From positions 1-64,000 of the forward strand of contig JAJSOM010000015.1 of assembly GCA_023052935.1 (NCBI GenBank): a stretch of 64,000 nucleotides of DNA. Direction: 5' to 3'. This document shows, one piece after another, positions 23,560-34,984 of this stretch. Position numbers and translations under genes: made by a program. The notes under the pieces are model-generated. The model searched no databases. It was not told the origin of the DNA and worked only from the letters and a program-made list of their open reading frames with translations. How positions within the stretch are numbered: position 1 is the stretch's first letter; each line of letters begins with the position of its first letter. Source of the stretch: Piezodorus guildinii (taxonomy: Eukaryota; Arthropoda; Insecta; Hemiptera; Pentatomidae).

Positions 23560-23825
23560 TTCTAGCATTGGCTAGATTCTCCACTCAAGTGCTGTATGCT
23601 TGTGAATTGTATATAGGTATGAGTGACTTTTGTATATATTTTTATTGATTTTGTTTTGTATATATGTATATCATATTATTATATAAATTTATTGTTTTGT
23701 ATATATCGTGTGAATGTAGTATGAATGTTGTACGTTATCACTATTAAAAATGTCCAGAATTGGACAGATTGTAATATTGCTCAATAGAGAATTGTTTCTC
23801 TCTGAAAAAAATTTTATCTAAAAAC
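23560..23825 (+). mobile_element. LINE D 3' end fragment
   Basis: Shares GTTCTAGCATTGG, CTCCACTCAAGTGCTGTATG, GAGTGACTTTTGT, TGTGAATGTAGTATG and GACAGATTGTAATAT with the minus-strand copy at 58745-59330. Ends in an A-rich tail. Non-coding. Confidence 0.65.
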
Positions 23826-24005
23826 CGTTCAAGCCCAAGCCTCCGAGATGAGACACCATCATCCCATCCACACTTCGGCCTAGCTTTTGGACTCCTAGCA
23901 GTCGCTTTAGAGAATACTAACTTTTTTGGAATTCGTTCTTCACTGAGCCCAACAACTTTACGTCACCGCTACGCTATCAACTCAATTATACTCACGATTT
24001 CGTCA
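23823..24005 (-). pseudogene. RTE-type LINE fragment
   Basis: Parallels 21615-21800: CCGTTCAAGCCCAAGCC, CGAGATGAG, then the block encoding the C-terminal 'R.L.F.....GRPK' region. Heavily mutated. Confidence 0.6.
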
Positions 24006-24069
24006 AAATTGGTGAGGCACATTGGGACCTCTCCATTCTAGAATTTTTTGGGAATAATTCCCTATAATA

Positions 24070-24862
24070 AGCCCCTGAGTCCAAATAACCAAGTCCCACA
24101 AAAAAGTCTGTGTGTGTGTTTGGTAACTCCCGGGCGGAAACGATAAGTCCTATGAAACTGAAATTTCATATTTAAGACAAATATACGCCCGAAACGTGAC
24201 AAAACTTTTTTCATCAAAATGAGCTTACCAAAAGGGGCACTTTATACCAGGCATTTTGCACCTTTTTTCGATTTTCTCAAAAACGCTTCCGACTATTTTG
24301 ATTAAACTCGCTATATTGATGTAAAATTTAATGAGCTTTAATATCATGTAGGTTTCATTCTGATTAAAATGGTCTGACAGGGCTTAAATGCCGATATTTA
24401 AAATTTTCTTCCCCTAAAGTACCTTTAATTTTGTAGATTCAATAAAAAAAACTATATTTGTTAATGCTGATGAAAAACAGGTAAATATATAAATTGAATG
24501 AATTCGATACTCAAATAAAGGAGAAAACAGGAAAAATATTTTTTTAATGCAATTTTTCGTTTTTGAACATAAGAGCAGTAATATACATGTATGATATACC
24601 GTTGGAAAGCTAAAGATTTTATAAAAAATATTATCTCATACTCATGCATTTAAAAGTTATAGAGAGTGATGAAAGGAAGATAAAACTAAGTGATTATTTT
24701 AGATAATAATATAATAGATTTTTTAATAAAACACATGTTTCTATATAAATTCAATATAATTAATTCTTTAATAGTTTCACGTATTTTTATCTCTAACTGT
24801 ATTTGAAAATTCTTCAATTGATTTTTAAAATGGAGGTAAGTGAAAGTCGTGTGTTGCCCGCA
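24070..24862 (+). repeat. R1 dispersed repeat, 5'-shortened copy
   Basis: Starts within the R1 left end (CCTGAGTCCAAATAACCAAG) and runs to GTAAGTGAAAG at 24836-24846 plus the tail. Collinear with other copies. Confidence 0.75.
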
Positions 24863-25555
24863 CCAGATTTTTTGTTTATAAAGTCAATGATGGGGTCAAT
24901 GCCCCCCGCTCCCATTAAACTTTTTATTGTTCGATCTTCGGCTGGAATTCAGCATGTCACCTGCTAGGGGAATCCATCTGAACATATCACTCTGAAACAT
25001 ACTGACATAAGTAGTTATTTATTATATTAGTGTCATAAAAGCGATAAGATATTGATAAAAATATTTAAATATAATAAAAAATAATAACAGCTTAATTTCA
25101 CTAGCTCTTAAAACAGTAATAATGTATTGTGAAGAGATATACCGCGTTCTGCTTTTGCCTCTGCAAGGTGGGGGACAAGCATAGTTTAAGATTCACCTGA
25201 CTGATACTAAATTTAGTATAATCATATGTATATTTATTTTTCTGTAGGTTTTACTTAATTCGTTTTTGTAGATTTTCGGCAATTATTGAGTGATTGGCGT
25301 ACGTTTAGAGCAATATACAATATTTCAATGTGAGTGCTTTGCCATTCTGAACCATAAAAAGTATCTAATTAGTATAAAATGTATATATATTTTCTTTCTA
25401 TTCAAATATTTTGATTACACTTGTCAATCAATCTTGACAATTAGCGAATTTAGGGAAGATTATGATAATTTTAAATCATCATTATAACATTTAATAGCCT
25501 TTATTATTGTCAAAAATTACAGTATTTTTTAAAATGTATTATACTATATTTTTTT
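24863..25555. other. Intergenic sequence with repeat R4 copy 2
   Basis: 25132-25232 aligns with 10160-10262. A 65-codon open stretch at 25290-25487 has no recognised domain. Otherwise nothing is supported. Confidence 0.45.
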
Positions 25556-25557
25556 TT

Positions 25558-26740
25558 ATCTTAAAATTTTTTATTCACACTTGTCAATTAATGTAGACAA
25601 TCAGTGAATCCGAGGAATGTTGTGATATTTGGGCGTGATAGGAATGATGGAGTGATGTCCAGGGACACCTTTTCCTGGTGTGCATATTAGGTCAGAACGT
25701 CCCTCATCCAACTTATTTTTAGCCTTTCGCGAGTATTATCTGCTATGTGACCAGTGGCCATGGTTTGAATTAGTGTGTTCGTGTAAATTGTTGTGAAAAC
25801 GTTTTAGTCTGGTCAATAGAGGTTGAAAAGGAGGATTCACACTTCAAGAAGTGCATCATTTTATTTTATTTTCTAATATTGTTTACTACCATTAGGTAGT
25901 ACTTAAGCAAAGTTTTGGTCATCTCCATCCTTTTGCTTCGTCAGCCATCTTGCAAAAACGTTAAGAAATTGGTAGTCCTTCTTCTTATTCCCAATGCATT
26001 TTTTGGTCGGAAGTGAAAAGAAAGTTTGCCGAATCGGCAATTTCCCTCCATTTTCCCTCTCGTAATTCGTATACGCTTAGTCTTGAAAACAATTTTATAT
26101 ACCAAATTTGCTGGAAATTGGATTGTTTTCGTTTTTATAAATATACCAAAATCGAAAAATGAATTGGGAATGAGCTAAAGAACAAAAATTGATAAAACTA
26201 CCTATTTTTTACAGTTTATTCAGAATGGCGGACGAAGCAAAAGGGTGAGGATGACGGAAACTTGGGTTAAGTACTACCTAATGGTCCTAAACTATATTTA
26301 AAAATAAAATAAATTGTCGCACCTTTTATAGGGCGAACTTCCTCTATAGAGTGAACTATAGGTCTGTATGCAGAGTAATGCTACTAACGTACCAAGGTGA
26401 ATTCGATATGGTTCTAAAGGTAAGTCTAAATATGCTTCATTAAGTATGTGTAAGTGTTCAATTTTGGTTTAAGTTTTAATTTTGAACGTCTTGAAAGTTT
26501 GTTCTTGATGTGTGGGCCCCTAGTTGTTTTTTGGTCGAATGTCAAGCCAAGATGTTTGTGTCTGAATGTGAAATTTGAATGTTGTGAAAATATAATGGTG
26601 GGCAGTTTTTATTTTGGAGATTAAAGGTAATATGTTGGGATTTGTCTCGGTTGGTCGAATTTTCTAAACTTTGAACAAATTTTGAAGTTGTGTATGGTAG
26701 CGTTGTAATGTATGGGTGGCTTGTAAAGGAAAAATGTATA
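25558..26740 (-). pseudogene. LINE A relative interrupted by a DNA element
   Basis: Parts 25558-25820 and 26353-26740 follow the order of LINE A on the minus strand: 'cacttgtcaattaatg' tail, 'ccctcatccaactt', 'gtgttcgtgtaaattg', then 'gtctgtatgcagag', 'aacgtaccaaggtg', 'gtgtaagtgttcaattttgg' and 'tgtgggcccctagt'. Coding is destroyed. The element at 25822-26352 lies between them. Confidence 0.65.
25822..26352. mobile_element. Non-autonomous DNA transposon with ~110-bp inverted ends
   Basis: The left end (25860-25945: TTTTATTTTATTTTCTAATA ... CCATTAGGTAGTACTTAA ... CTTTTGCTTCGTC) is the diverged reverse complement of the right end (26228-26330). The ends extend to near AATAGAGG on the left and CCTCTATAG on the right. 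No transposase is encoded in ~530 bp. It sits inside a LINE A relative, so it is the younger of the two. Confidence 0.75.
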
Positions 26741-27540
26741 TATATTGTATATATTTATATATACAAAAAAATATATATATATATATTTTTTTTTTTTTAA
26801 TATTTCTTGATCATCGAGGATTTTGCTACTTAAGAATGAATGTTTTAATCAATCAGTAATAAAGATTTCCAAATAAAAATTGTAGTTGTAACAGTGGGAA
26901 TACAGAATGGTGTAGAAGATTAGGACAGAGCTCAGAGGCATCAGCCGAGTTCGGGACCGCGCGCGATAATTGAAAAAATGTCGGTCGGCGGCGCTAGCCT
27001 GTTTTCCGATAAATCAACCAATTCCCCACCCTTCCGCCCCCAACAAATATTTCACTGCACCATTGACTCTCTTGTTTCTCTGTCTCTTATATAATTTTAA
27101 AAGCATTCGCTCGAGAAAATATTCAATAGTTATTTTAAAGAGATTATAAGTATGAATTCCATTATTAAATATTTCATAATAAAAATCATTTATAATTATA
27201 AACTTAATTACAAAATCGGAGTAATTAGAAAAAAAATATTGCGGAAAACACACTAGTTTCATTTGCATCAGCTGTTACAATAAATTTAAGGACTAAAATT
27301 TATTTAAATAAAAAATTTATTCAGTTTCATTGGTTCAATTCTGGATTTAAATGAAATAATATCACAATGTAGAAAAGTTATAGTTGGAAATCAGTATTAA
27401 GTTTATGCCCTCGATATTCGTTACTTTTCATAAAATTTGAACCACAGCGATCCTAAAACTTCATGTATAATTGAGGGATTAAAGCTTCCATTTCCCAGTG
27501 GGCTCACCCTCCTAGAAAAAAAAAAAAGAAGTGAAAAACG
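26741..27540. other. Microsatellite and unassigned sequence
   Basis: 26745-26798 is TA/T-rich. 26920-27060 is GC-richer (GGGACCGCGCGCG). No gene is recognised. An 84-codon minus-strand open stretch at 27014-27268 has no domain. Confidence 0.4.
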
Positions 27541-27542
27541 TT

Positions 27543-27620
27543 TTTTTCGAAATCTTTGAGGCGTTGTTCATCCTTCGAAGTGAGCGGCCACGTATCAAAT
27601 TCGTACAGAACAGCCGCACA
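27543..27620 (-). pseudogene. RTE-type LINE fragment
   Basis: Short minus-strand match to 21900-21970 (GTTCATCCTTC, AGTGAGCGGCCACGT, CGTACAGAACAGCC), corresponding to the conserved 'LKDEQRLKVF' area. Confidence 0.5.
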
Positions 27621-27687
27621 GTGGGGGAAAATCTGTATTTAGTGACAAAAATTCTACAACTCTTGATTTAAAAAATATTAAATAAAA

Positions 27688-28860
27688 ATCTGGTGGGAGC
27701 AACACACGAATTTCACATACCTCCGTTGTTTACAGAAAAATAAGAATCTTTAAATACCATGAGAGATGAAAATAGATTGTAAAACAAAATAATTATATAA
27801 AACTTCAACAGAAACATGTACTTTATTAAATAATCTATATTATTATTATCTACAAAAATCAGCCATTTGTATTCGCTTCCTATCATTCTCCATTAACATT
27901 TACAATTGTGTGTATAAGACAATATTTTTTCTAAAATAATTAGCTTTTCAACGGTATATTAGACAACTTTTTATGTAATTAAATTACATTAAACATTTTT
28001 TTTGGTCATTTCTCCTTTAATTGGTTATCAAATTCGTTCAATTTTTATGTTTATCCTCATTTAATCAATCTTTCTAGGATGATATGGTTAATATTTTAGA
28101 ATGTACAAAATCAAAGATAGTTTTGAAGGAAAAAATACAGAAAGTCGCCATTTAATCCTTGTCAGACTATCTCAATCAGGATGAAACTTATATCATACAA
28201 AATCCCATCGAATTTTACATCGATATAAGGAGTTTAATTAAAGTCCTTAGAGCCGTTTTTGTTTTGCTTCATTAAAAAATAAACGTTTCCATACTACATG
28301 AAAGATAGAAACAGGCATTAATTTTTAATATTATATTATATTATTATGTAAAATTATTAGTTTCTAATTTATATAGGTTTATATTAACAAAAATTATATA
28401 AAAACATATTTTTCCCTTTTGTTGTTTATAAAATTCGTTCAACATGTATACTTTCCCGGTTTTCATCGATGCTAATTAGATGAAATGATCATTTCTTTCG
28501 TATATACAAAACTTAAAGTACTTAAAAAGAAGAAAAATTAAAATATAGACATTTAAGCCACGTCGAGTTGGTGGCTATTTCAATCAGAATATTAAAGTCC
28601 TTTGATAGAGTGGATATAATCATCCAGCATATGGTTTTAAGATATGAAATTTCAATTTTATACAAACTTATTGTTTTCGAGGTAGACTTACTTCACATAC
28701 ACACAAATAGATTTTTGCGGGATTGGGTCATTTCGACTCAGGCGATCCTGAAAGAAGTATTCCTGTTGAAAACTTGGATTAATTTATTTATAATTTATAA
28801 AATTAATATCACGATCGCAATACATGCTCTTATTATATATTTCATATATAAATAAGTGAA
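27688..28860 (-). repeat. R1 dispersed repeats, two partial copies head to tail
   Basis: 27688-28270 begins at the R1 right end (CTGGTGGGAGCAACACACGA) and runs to the 'taattaaagtcc' region. 28275-28860 starts again inside the right half and continues to the left end with 'cacatacacacaaatag' and 'ttttgcgggattgggtca'. Both are more diverged than the plus-strand copies. Confidence 0.6.
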
Positions 28861-29261
28861 AATAAAGTTAACATGAAATGATATTTATCCTTTTTACTTA
28901 AAGTTAGAGAGCGACGCTGTCAATTCAATCCCCAAATAATCCAAATTAGATGGTAATTTCAGGGAAAATCTACAAACAAAGCAGACAGATTCGTTTATTT
29001 ATCTATTCAACTTTCACTTTCATGGATAAGTTCAGCAGCAAATATTATTTGATTAGATTATTTTTTCAAAGATATAAGATTAAATAATGTATAATTTTAA
29101 AAACAAATAAGAGCATTGTATTTTTTTTAACTAGAAATTTTTAATTTTTCTTTATAATGTTATTATATTTTTTATTATATATTATTGTATGTTCTCATTT
29201 TAACATATAAATATATATTTTTTTCTTATTTGCACATTTTATTAGAAGTGATCTTTTGAGT
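28861..29261. other. AT-rich sequence, nothing recognised
   Basis: No supported feature. Confidence 0.45.
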
Positions 29262-29395
29262 TATTTTATTTCTTTATTCTATTAATTTAATTCTGTTAGC
29301 GTCAATTATTTTACTCTTAGACTCTAGTTGTTTATTTCCTGTAATATTATTCTTTAGGGACTCGTTCCAGAATAAATAAAGAATTTTTAATATAT
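29262..29395 (+). mobile_element. LINE F 3' end fragment
   Basis: Second copy of the tail seen at 590-760 (TTTATTTCCTGTAATATTAT, CGTTCCAGAATAAATAAAGA), ending in a TA microsatellite. Confidence 0.5.
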
Positions 29396-29890
29396 ATATA
29401 TATATATACATACATACATTTTTACTTCATTTGTTGATAGTGAAATTATTTTTAATTTCTCATTTATTCATTTTATGAAAAAGATTTAATGATTCTTTTT
29501 TCGGATTTGGGTTCATCAATTTCTGACTAAAGTCAACTTTGCAACACACAATTGATATAATATTGAAATACTGATGGATAAATGAATAGGGAACAGTTTC
29601 CAACTCTAACAAAGGATCAAGACACGTATTTCGTGCCTTGAGACAAGCGATAAAAATCACTGGCCAGTCGCCAAGTGAAAAAGAGAGGGATGTATTACAT
29701 TTACTCTTTTCAGGTATAAAAGTCGCATTACTAGGTTTGACTTTCGTTACAATGTTTAAAAGGAAAAATTATGACAGGTATCAGAAATATTATGAAAATA
29801 TAATATAAAGATATGACAGAAATATATTTCTTCATAGTTCTTTCACTGATCATTATTAGAATAGAAAGTTCTCCCTGATTTAGTTCTATA

Positions 29891-29896
<6 letters not shown>
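29396..29896. other. AT-rich sequence, nothing recognised
   Basis: A 66-codon minus-strand open stretch (29460-29660) has no recognisable domain. Confidence 0.45.

Positions 29897-29897
<1 letters not shown>

Positions 29898-29980
<83 letters not shown>
29898..29980. repeat. (TA)n microsatellite
   Basis: About 80 bp of nearly uninterrupted TA. Confidence 0.95.
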
Positions 29981-29981
<1 letters not shown>

Positions 29982-30760
29982 GTTGCTATGTTTTTGACCG
30001 GCTGCTTTTCTAAGGCAGCGGTAGCTTCAAAAACTAGCTTACTTACTATATTTAGTCAATATATAAACTATATTTAATGATACCATTGGATCTCCTTTCC
30101 AAAGGTATCATGTTTACCAATCCAATAGGTGGCATGCAGGGTAAGATTAAAGTAAACAATATTCAATTAATACATTACTATAATCATTAATTTACACATA
30201 TCATTATATTAACACATTGCCTAAAACTCTGATTGAGAATACTGAGGGACATTTTCTCTACTACCTTTGCCATACAATATTACAAATAACAATATACCTT
30301 TGAAACACTTAACCGGCTGGCGAAGGTGAAATCAGTCTTAGGTCCCCTTTCTGGGCATCATCCTGCAGCTGCTCTCAGAACCCCGACGGCCACCTCCTCT
30401 TCTTGTAGATGGAACCCGACTCACTCTTTCTGAGGATAAAACTTGACTAACTCTTCGGTTCTTCTCTCTCTTTCTCGTCACCTCGGGCGGGCCGATGTGG
30501 GAAGTGCCCCGGTTGGCGGTATAGCCTTTGTGCTAATATTCTTATCTTTTCATCCATCTTAATATTCTTGTTGGCCGCCGCTGGGGGGAAACTACCAGAG
30601 GTTTCTGGTACCGCTGGGGGGCCCATACCGATGGGAAATCTAGGGGGCTAGGTAAACACATTTTGATGTTTTGCCGACAAAGGTTCGTTATCATTAATTG
30701 TTTAATATTAAAATTATTTAATAATGAACTCCCCTCAGTAACCTCAGTAAATTACAATAT
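29981..30760 (+). mobile_element. LTR-like repeat related to the solo LTR at 15498
   Basis: Begins near TGCTATGTTTTT and aligns with 15505-15690 through GGTGGCATGCAGGGTAA, GAGAATACTGAGG, ATACAATATTACA and ATACCTTTG. A GC/CT-rich 3' part (30320-30650) includes a near-duplicated CCGCTGGGGGG. No second LTR or internal coding region is visible, and the right end is not clear. Confidence 0.4.
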
Positions 30761-30779
30761 ATATATACATATACCTGTA

Positions 30780-31000
30780 TTTTATAAATGATCACAAGAT
30801 GATGGGGTTAATTTTTTCTATTCTAAAAAGAAGAAAATTTTAAATATTGGTATGTAAGCCCTGACTATTTCAATCGAAACTTTATGATATTAAAGCCCAT
30901 TGAATTTTACAATGGTGAAAAATTTAGGAAAAAAATTGGTTCCCTGATTTTGATGAAAAAGTTGCTGTATGCTGTATCATATTGAGCTTATAGTTGTATT
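30780..31000 (-). repeat. R1 copy, left half, split by the giant palindrome
   Basis: Carries 'aaagaagaaaattttaaata', 'taagccctgactatttcaat', 'aaagcccattgaattttaca' and 'gattttgatgaaaa', i.e. R1 on the minus strand. It stops at 31000. The remaining R1 sequence resumes at 47897 with 'gaaattt' and the CA-rich landmark. Confidence 0.6.
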
Positions 31001-31134
31001 AAAGGGCCTAGCCGGATAAGCATGTGAAATCTGCCCCCGCGTGTATTAGAACCAAATTTATACCATTGAGTCACACCTATGAGAAACAACCTTACGCAAA
31101 TTTTTAGCCCCTTAATCCGAACGGGGGGGAAGTT

Positions 31135-31735
31135 ATGGTGGGGGGAAGATAAAACAAAAAAAATTGTTTTCTCCTGAACTGCTCAACTGATTTTCACGAA
31201 AAAAATATATGTTATGGATTTTATAAATAGGTTTCAAAAAATATTTTTTTAAATTTTTTTCCACGAAAATGTTGGTCCCAAAAAATTTTTGAATTTTTCA
31301 AAAAAATATTTTTTGGTTATGATGGTTTGGTACACCTCCAATTTTTCGCTACTTTATTTCATTATAGGGTCCTCCATAACATATATTTTTTTCAATTTTA
31401 TCGGAAGTGTACCCCATGGTGAAAAATAAAAAAAACAAATTTTTCTCCTGAACGAATCAACCGACTTTCACGAAAAAAATATATGGTAATGGTTTTCTAA
31501 CAGAGTTTCAAAAAACATTTTTTTGAATTTTTTATTTCGGAAACGTGAGTCAAAATTTTAATTTTTAATTTTTCAAAAATAAATTTTAAATTATGTTAGA
31601 TTAGTACACCAACAATTTTTTACTAATTTGATTCATTGGAGGGTCCTGCGCAATATATTTTTTTTTCAAGTTGGTCTAAAATGTACCCAATAAGGAAAAA
31701 TAAAAAAAACAGCATTTTTTCAACTCTCTGAGGTC
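31135..31735 (+). repeat. Diverged ~300-bp tandem duplication, left arm
   Basis: Two head-to-tail units (about 31135-31435 and 31436-31735) share TTTTCTCCTGAAC, TTCACGAAAAAAATATATG, TTTCAAAAAA, GGGTCCT and AAGTGTACCC-type blocks. They are clearly diverged from each other although left and right arms match closely, so this duplication predates the palindrome. Confidence 0.75.
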
Positions 31736-31923
31736 ACGCATGAAGAGCTCTATCCCTAGCTGTGGGACCGTAATGCCATTAGATATCACTTACACACTAT
31801 GCACATACATACTATTTATTATACCTATTATTATAAATATCTTATATTGGATCGAATATATTTATTTTTGTTTGCATTTAGTTAATTTTTTTTACTTGGA
31901 TAACTACTACACAGTACTATATG

Positions 31924-31986
<63 letters not shown>
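31924..31986. repeat. (AT)n microsatellite, left arm only
   Basis: About 60 bp of AT. The equivalent right-arm position (about 46960-46980) has only GTTTTATATAAATATAGC. Confidence 0.95.
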
Positions 31987-31990
<4 letters not shown>

Positions 31991-32089
31991 GTAACTAAAA
32001 AGATTTTTTTAATATATATTTTTTCATATTAGTAGAGGGAAAACAGGCGAGCTGGCGCACTTTTTTGAGGAGCCAATCAGATGCCAGCA

Positions 32090-32275
32090 TTTGGTCACGT
32101 GACCTATGGCGGGAGATTTGAATTTGAATTTCCACCACGACCTAACCTTAACCACGCTGGTTCGCGCCATCGACCTAACCTAAACCACCGGGCCACGCCC
32201 CTTTTTAGTCACGTGTTCCTTTATCGACCTAACCTAAACCACTAAGCCACGCCCCTTTTTGATCACGTGACCCCT
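32090..32275. promoter_or_regulatory. Cluster of CACGTG palindromes, left arm
   Basis: GTCACGTGAC-type sites at 32094-32103, 32211-32217 and 32261-32269 lie among repeats of CGACCTAACC and CCACGCCCCTTTTT. Two further CACGTG sites recur near 34928 and 35121. CACGTG is a bHLH-type E-box. A regulatory or origin role is inferred from clustering only. Confidence 0.5.
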
Positions 32276-32282
32276 GTTTGAG

Positions 32283-33520
32283 GTTATAAAGCATGAGTCT
32301 ACCCGACGTACATTTTCTTTTCCCTACGTTTTGGGCTAATTTAGTCTTTATAAAGCATGAGTCTACCCGTCCGCCATTTTCTTTTATGACGTCACAATTT
32401 ACAAAGCATGAGTCTACCCGGTGTCCATTTTCTTTTCCCTACGTTTTGGGCTAATTTAGTATTTATAAAGCATGAGTCTACCCGTCCCCCATTTTCTTTT
32501 ATGACGTCACAATTTACAAAGCATGAGTCTACCCGGTGTCCATTTTCTTTTCCCTACGTTTTGGGCTAATTTAGTATTTATAAAGCATGAGTCTACCCGT
32601 CCGCCATTTTGTTTTATGACGTCACAATTTACAAAGCATGAGTCTACCCGGCGTCCATTTTCTTTTCCCTACGTTTTGGGCTAATTCAGTATTTATAAAG
32701 CATGAGTCTACCCGTCCGCCATTTTCTTTTATGACGTCACAGTTTACAAAGCATGAGTCTACCCGACGTCCATTTTCTTTTCCCTACGTTTTGGGCTAAT
32801 TTAGTATTTATAAAGCATGAGTCTACCCGGACGCCATTGTGCTTCCCCCACTCCTTCAATAGTTAACCAATCAGAGTGCCTAACTTGAGAGTTCCTCCCG
32901 GCTAGGTCCGATGGTCAAATTGTAATGTGTGCTTTAACGAAACCTTTCAAACTGAGACATAACCTTACTATTGTTTACATTTTTTTGAAACCTCCCTTAC
33001 TGTTACATAACCTTCTCATTGTTTACATTTTGCTCCCCCCACTCCTTCAATAGTTAACCAATGAGAGTGCCTAACTTGAGAGTTTATAAAGCATGAGTCT
33101 ACCCGGCGTCCATTTTCTTTTCCCTACGTTTTGGGCTAATTTAGTCTTTATAAAGCATGAGTCTACCCGGCGTCCATCTTCTTTTCCCTACGTTTTGGGC
33201 TAATTTAGTATTTATAAAGCATGAGTCTACCCGTCCACCATTTTCTTTTATGACGTCACAATTTACAAAGCATGAGTCTACCCGGTGTCCATTTTCTTTT
33301 CCCTACGTTTTGGGCTAATTTAGTATTTATAAAGCATGAGTCTACCCGTCCCCCATTTTCTTTTATGACGTCACAATTTACAAAGCCTGAGTCTACTCGA
33401 CGTCCATCTTCTTTTCCCTACGTTTTGAGCGTATTAAGTATTTATAAAGCATGAGTCTACCCGTCCGCCATATTGTTTTATGACGTCACAATTTAAAAGC
33501 CTTAAGTCTATCCAGCCGCC
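32283..33520 (+). repeat. Promoter-like tandem array, left arm
   Basis: A dimeric unit of ~117 bp repeats with interruptions. Half A reads TTTATAAAGCATGAGTCTAC followed by CCGTCCGCCATTTTCTTTT and ATGACGTCAC. Half B reads TTTACAAAGCATGAGTCTAC followed by a CCATTTTCTTTTCCCTACG and TTTTGGGCTAATTTAGTA block. I count seven TGACGTCA palindromes and about ten TATAAAG strings. The sequence CCATTTT in each half is also strongly conserved. Interruption at about 32860-33085 holds a GTTAACCAAT(C/G)AGAGTGCC block twice. Arrays of CRE-type palindromes resemble the homologous-region enhancers/origins of large insect DNA viruses in style; homology is not claimed. Confidence 0.85.
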
Positions 33521-33540
33521 ATTTTGTTTTTTTAATATAG

Positions 33541-34440
33541 GATGATTATACCTGACCGGTTCGAGCATGCACCGACATGTCGAATCATGTAAAAACAGGT
33601 TAGCGAAAGTACAAACAGGTTTGAATCATGTTGAAGCATGCAGGTATGTGAAACGGAAACATGGACTTTGAACCTTCCTAATGCCTAATAATATAAACAT
33701 CGTTATAGGGCTTCTTAATCCTATACAGCTTTGAACTTTGATCTTTAATCCTACATTTTAAGAAGCGATAAAAAGTTCCTTAAGCTTAAACGTAAACATG
33801 GACTTTGAACCTTCTTAATGCCTTTAATATAAACATCGTTATACGGCTTCTTAATCCTGTACAGCTTTGAACTTTGATCCTTAATCCTAATATTTAAATA
33901 GCGATAAAAGGTTCCTTAAGCTCTTGGACTACGGTCTATTATCTTCCTATGTGTAATGATTTTTAATCCTATACAGCTTTGAACTTTGATTCTTAATCCT
34001 ACTATTTAAATAGCGATAAAAGGTTCCTTAAGCTCTGAGACTTTGAAGCATTATTATATATATAAATATAATGCGGACCTTGTACGTTTCATGTCTTAGT
34101 ATAGTAAATCCCTAAAGATTTAATCGTAAAAAAGATAAATTTAAGACGTCAATATCAACTTTGTACTGATAATTGCTTAAAGTATAAATATTCCTTAAGC
34201 TCTGAGACTTTGAACCATTACTCTCTTAAGTATATATATAAATATAATGCGGATCTTGTACGTTTTATCTCTTAGTATAGTAAAAAGATTTAATCGTAAA
34301 CAAGATAAATTTAAGACGTAAATATCAACTTTGTTCTAATAATTGCTGAAAGTATAAATATATAATAATATAAAACTTGTACCTATTTCGGTAGGCGAAT
34401 ATAATTTTTTTATATATTTTTTCAACCGTTTTAATTGTTT
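33541..34440 (+). repeat. Nested tandem blocks, left arm
   Basis: Three copies of a ~100-bp unit with ATACAGCTTTGAACTTTGAT and AGCGATAAAAGGTTCCTTAA (33715-34040) precede two ~165-bp units with CTCTGAGACTTTGAA, ATAATGCGGA(C/T)CTTGTACG and TAAATTTAAGACGT (34034-34370). A palindrome-rich start at 33553-33650 repeats GCATGC and ACATGT-type strings. No coding potential. Confidence 0.75.
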
Positions 34441-34477
34441 TCTCAACTTCTTAGACCATTTTTTTTTTACCTTTTCT

Positions 34478-34621
34478 ATGTATTATTTACTTATCATTAA
34501 CAATTCTGCTTTAGAATTGCTATTTCGCGATGTTTTCGGAAGAGTTCGTCTCGGCCGGCTTTGGTCTTCTACCTCACCTAGTTGGACAATCTCTAATCCT
34601 TCCGAAAGAAATAAACAATGA
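34478..34621 (+). CDS. Possible 47-aa micro-ORF, left arm
   Basis: A start at 34478 opens a 47-codon frame ending TGA at 34619-34621. It contains a FRDVFGRVRLGRLWSS string and a serine/threonine-rich tail. The identical frame exists at 44233-44376 in the other arm, whereas the T-run just upstream differs in length between arms. No domain or homolog is recognised and it could be chance in a duplicated block. Part of the upstream sequence (34375-34470) is paralogous to 35745-35835. Confidence 0.25.
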   Translation: MYYLLIINNSALELLFRDVFGRVRLGRLWSSTSPSWTISNPSERNKQ

Positions 34622-34984
34622 TATCGTTAATTCTATCGAAAAAACAACTAACTAGTGTTATCTCTTGCTAAGGTATTATCAATAATATAGCCGTGAATAA
34701 TGATACACTACATCGTAATTATTTCGTATTACACGAGTTTATCGTATCATTATATAGTCGTTAAGTAATCAAAGTTTAGAACCTTTTTCAGTTCAATATT
34801 GAGCCTTCAGCTCTTTGATTTAGAATTTTTAATCTTTAAAAACATAATAAAAATAGTACGTTATGACAGAAAATTTCAATAAACACCTCTATCTAACTTT
34901 AACTAGTATACGACGCCCACTATTAATCACGTGACCTATGAACACATCCCCTTATTGTTCATGCCTTTTTCTAATCAGCTAATC

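Noticed and set aside
32283..33520. CRISPR-like array
   Set aside because: The spaced units are tandem duplications with conserved 'spacers', in a eukaryotic setting without cas genes.
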